DNA of 6,054 nt from Treponema sp. (lineage in GTDB: Bacteria; Spirochaetota; Spirochaetia; Treponematales; Breznakiellaceae). Of the stretch, positions 5,147 through 6,054 are shown piece after piece. The notes below the pieces were generated by a model. It saw only the letters and a program-made list of their open reading frames with translations, was not told the DNA's origin and ran no database searches. Both the position numbers and the translations under genes were made by a program. Numbering within the stretch: position 1 is the first letter of the stretch; the number at the start of each line of letters is the position of its first letter. Where the stretch lies: positions 1 through 6,054 of the forward strand of contig JAISFT010000179.1 of the NCBI GenBank assembly GCA_031263435.1, given 5' to 3'.

Positions 5147-6054
5147 TGGGTTCTCCGGTACCGTTCCAGTATTTCCTGAACCCTCAGGTACATTTCCTTG
5201 TTAAAGACATTCCTGTCCAGCAAAGCGGGGATTCGGGAACTTATGTCATCCAGCCAGATCTGTTCCATCTGGGGGGTAACTTCGTTGTAGATGACTCCGT
5301 CCCTCCTCATAAATTCGACGGCCTCCGCCTCCCGCCGCTGGAAGGAATCTTCAAATTCCGTGCCGGCCCTGCGGACGATATCGTGGAGCTGCTCCCGGTA
5401 CCGCTCGGGGATGCTTGCCCAGCCCTGCCGGTTTATCAGGACGCCGCCCATAAAGGGGGCCAGTTTGATGGAACTGAGGTGCCTGGCTTCCCGGTAGAGG
5501 GATGACGCCTGGACTGCAATGGGGCTTTGATAAAACGCGTCGATGCGGCCGGAAATAAGAAAGGTGGGTATGTCGCCGATGGAAGCCCCGACCAGTTGGA
5601 AGCCCAGGGCCCTGAAGGCGTCGTTGAGTTTTGTATCCCCCGGGTTGGTGCCTACCTTTAGCCTTCTGAGATCGTCGGGCCTGAACACCGGGGAGCGGGA
5701 GAAGATCATGACCCAACCGCCTTTGGCCCAGGCCAGGGCCTTAAAGCCCCGCTCCTCAATTTTTTCATCCAAAAGGGGCCGTACTTCCTGCAGTACCGCA
5801 TCGAATTCATCGTTGTTCCGGATGAAGAAGGGGATAGAGAGGGTCATAATCTCCGAAGCGATGGAGTAGAAGGCCTGGGAGGTAAAGACCGCCGCCTGAA
5901 AACGGTTCTGCCTGAGCCATTGGAGGTACTGATCTTCCGAACCGGGCCGCTGGTGGGAGATGTTAAGCACCACCTCCCCGTTGGTTACCTGGTACCACTC
6001 TGCGGCAATCCGGTCCAGAATAAGGCCCCAGTCCGAATTGTGGGGCAGGGGAGA
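5143..6054 (-). CDS. dctP: TRAP transporter solute-binding receptor, DctP family, partial (5' end beyond window)
   Basis: Periplasmic receptor that captures the substrate for the fused permease. The frame is open through 6054, so the N-terminus and signal peptide lie outside; 303 residues are visible. The GTG at 5973 is not the start: the residues before it (WGLILDRIAAEW, then VTNGEV) match the conserved beginning of mature DctP proteins. Other family marks are NRFQAAVFTSQAF (about 50-62 of the visible part), DDLRRLKVGTNPGD (about 127-140), a hinge region with FRALGFQLV, and SGRIDAFYQSPIAV. Most DctP receptors have an Arg in the KIR motif that binds the substrate carboxylate; here the motif reads KVG (codon 5652-5650). 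This variant resembles receptors of the type described for Treponema pallidum TatP, with a hydrophobic pocket, but that link is from memory. The stop overlaps the permease start, so both genes are surely one operon, whose promoter is outside the window. Confidence 0.92.
   Translation of the reverse strand, partial: SPLPHNSDWGLILDRIAAEWYQVTNGEVVLNISHQRPGSEDQYLQWLRQNRFQAAVFTSQAFYSIASEIMTLSIPFFIRNNDEFDAVLQEVRPLLDEKIEERGFKALAWAKGGWVMIFSRSPVFRPDDLRRLKVGTNPGDTKLNDAFRALGFQLVGASIGDIPTFLISGRIDAFYQSPIAVQASSLYREARHLSSIKLAPFMGGVLINRQGWASIPERYREQLHDIVRRAGTEFEDSFQRREAEAVEFMRRDGVIYNEVTPQMEQIWLDDISSRIPALLDRNVFNKEMYLRVQEILERYRRTH
5153..5156 (-). promoter_or_regulatory. Ribosome binding site supporting a TTG start for the permease
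   Basis: On the minus strand GGAG (5156-5153) lies six bases before TTG 5146. This site, within the last codons of the receptor gene, is what makes the rare TTG start credible. Confidence 0.65.

Noticed and set aside
5971..5973. GTG 5973 as the start of the receptor
   Set aside because: Conserved DctP residues continue upstream in frame to the window edge.

Overview
The window looks like chromosomal DNA from a spirochaete, most likely a Treponema of the larger-genome, gut-associated kind. This is inferred from the gene set (a LysM/LytM envelope protein beside an RpoS-like sigma factor, and a TRAP transporter with a fused QM permease and an atypical solute receptor) and from GC-rich genes next to AT-rich spacers. 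No 16S or other marker gene is present, so the assignment is tentative.

Layout. Positions 1-211 hold no gene I can support. A plus-strand pair follows: a secreted protein with two LysM domains and a LytM/M23-like domain without metal ligands (212-1081), then 28 bases later a sigma-70 family factor without region 1.1 (1110-2099, with a clear Shine-Dalgarno site). The order recalls the enterobacterial nlpD-rpoS pair. Positions 2100-2366 are non-coding and rich in perfect inverted repeats. A minus-strand, AT-rich toxin-antitoxin operon comes next: a ribbon-helix-helix antitoxin (2698-2946) overlapping a MazF/PemK toxin (2367-2711). It is driven by a near-consensus promoter whose predicted start falls on the A of the antitoxin ATG, with a tandem 9-base repeat over the -10 and spacer. 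A second, GC-rich palindromic spacer covers about 3022-3217. The right part is a minus-strand TRAP transporter operon: a solute-binding receptor cut by the window edge (5143 to beyond 6054), then a fused DctQ-DctM permease (3218-5146) that starts at TTG inside the receptor stop codon.

How they fit together. The left pair probably links cell-wall binding or remodelling with a stress or stationary-phase type regulator. The mazEF-like module is self-contained and looks acquired: base composition changes sharply and palindrome clusters lie on both sides. The TRAP operon imports an unknown substrate by ion-coupled transport. Its receptor lacks the arginine that usually holds a carboxylate, so a substrate other than a C4-dicarboxylate or sialic acid is plausible. 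I see no wholly new system. The most unusual points are the nlpD-rpoS-like pairing, the predicted leaderless antitoxin mRNA with its operator repeats, and the two structured spacers around the toxin-antitoxin genes.
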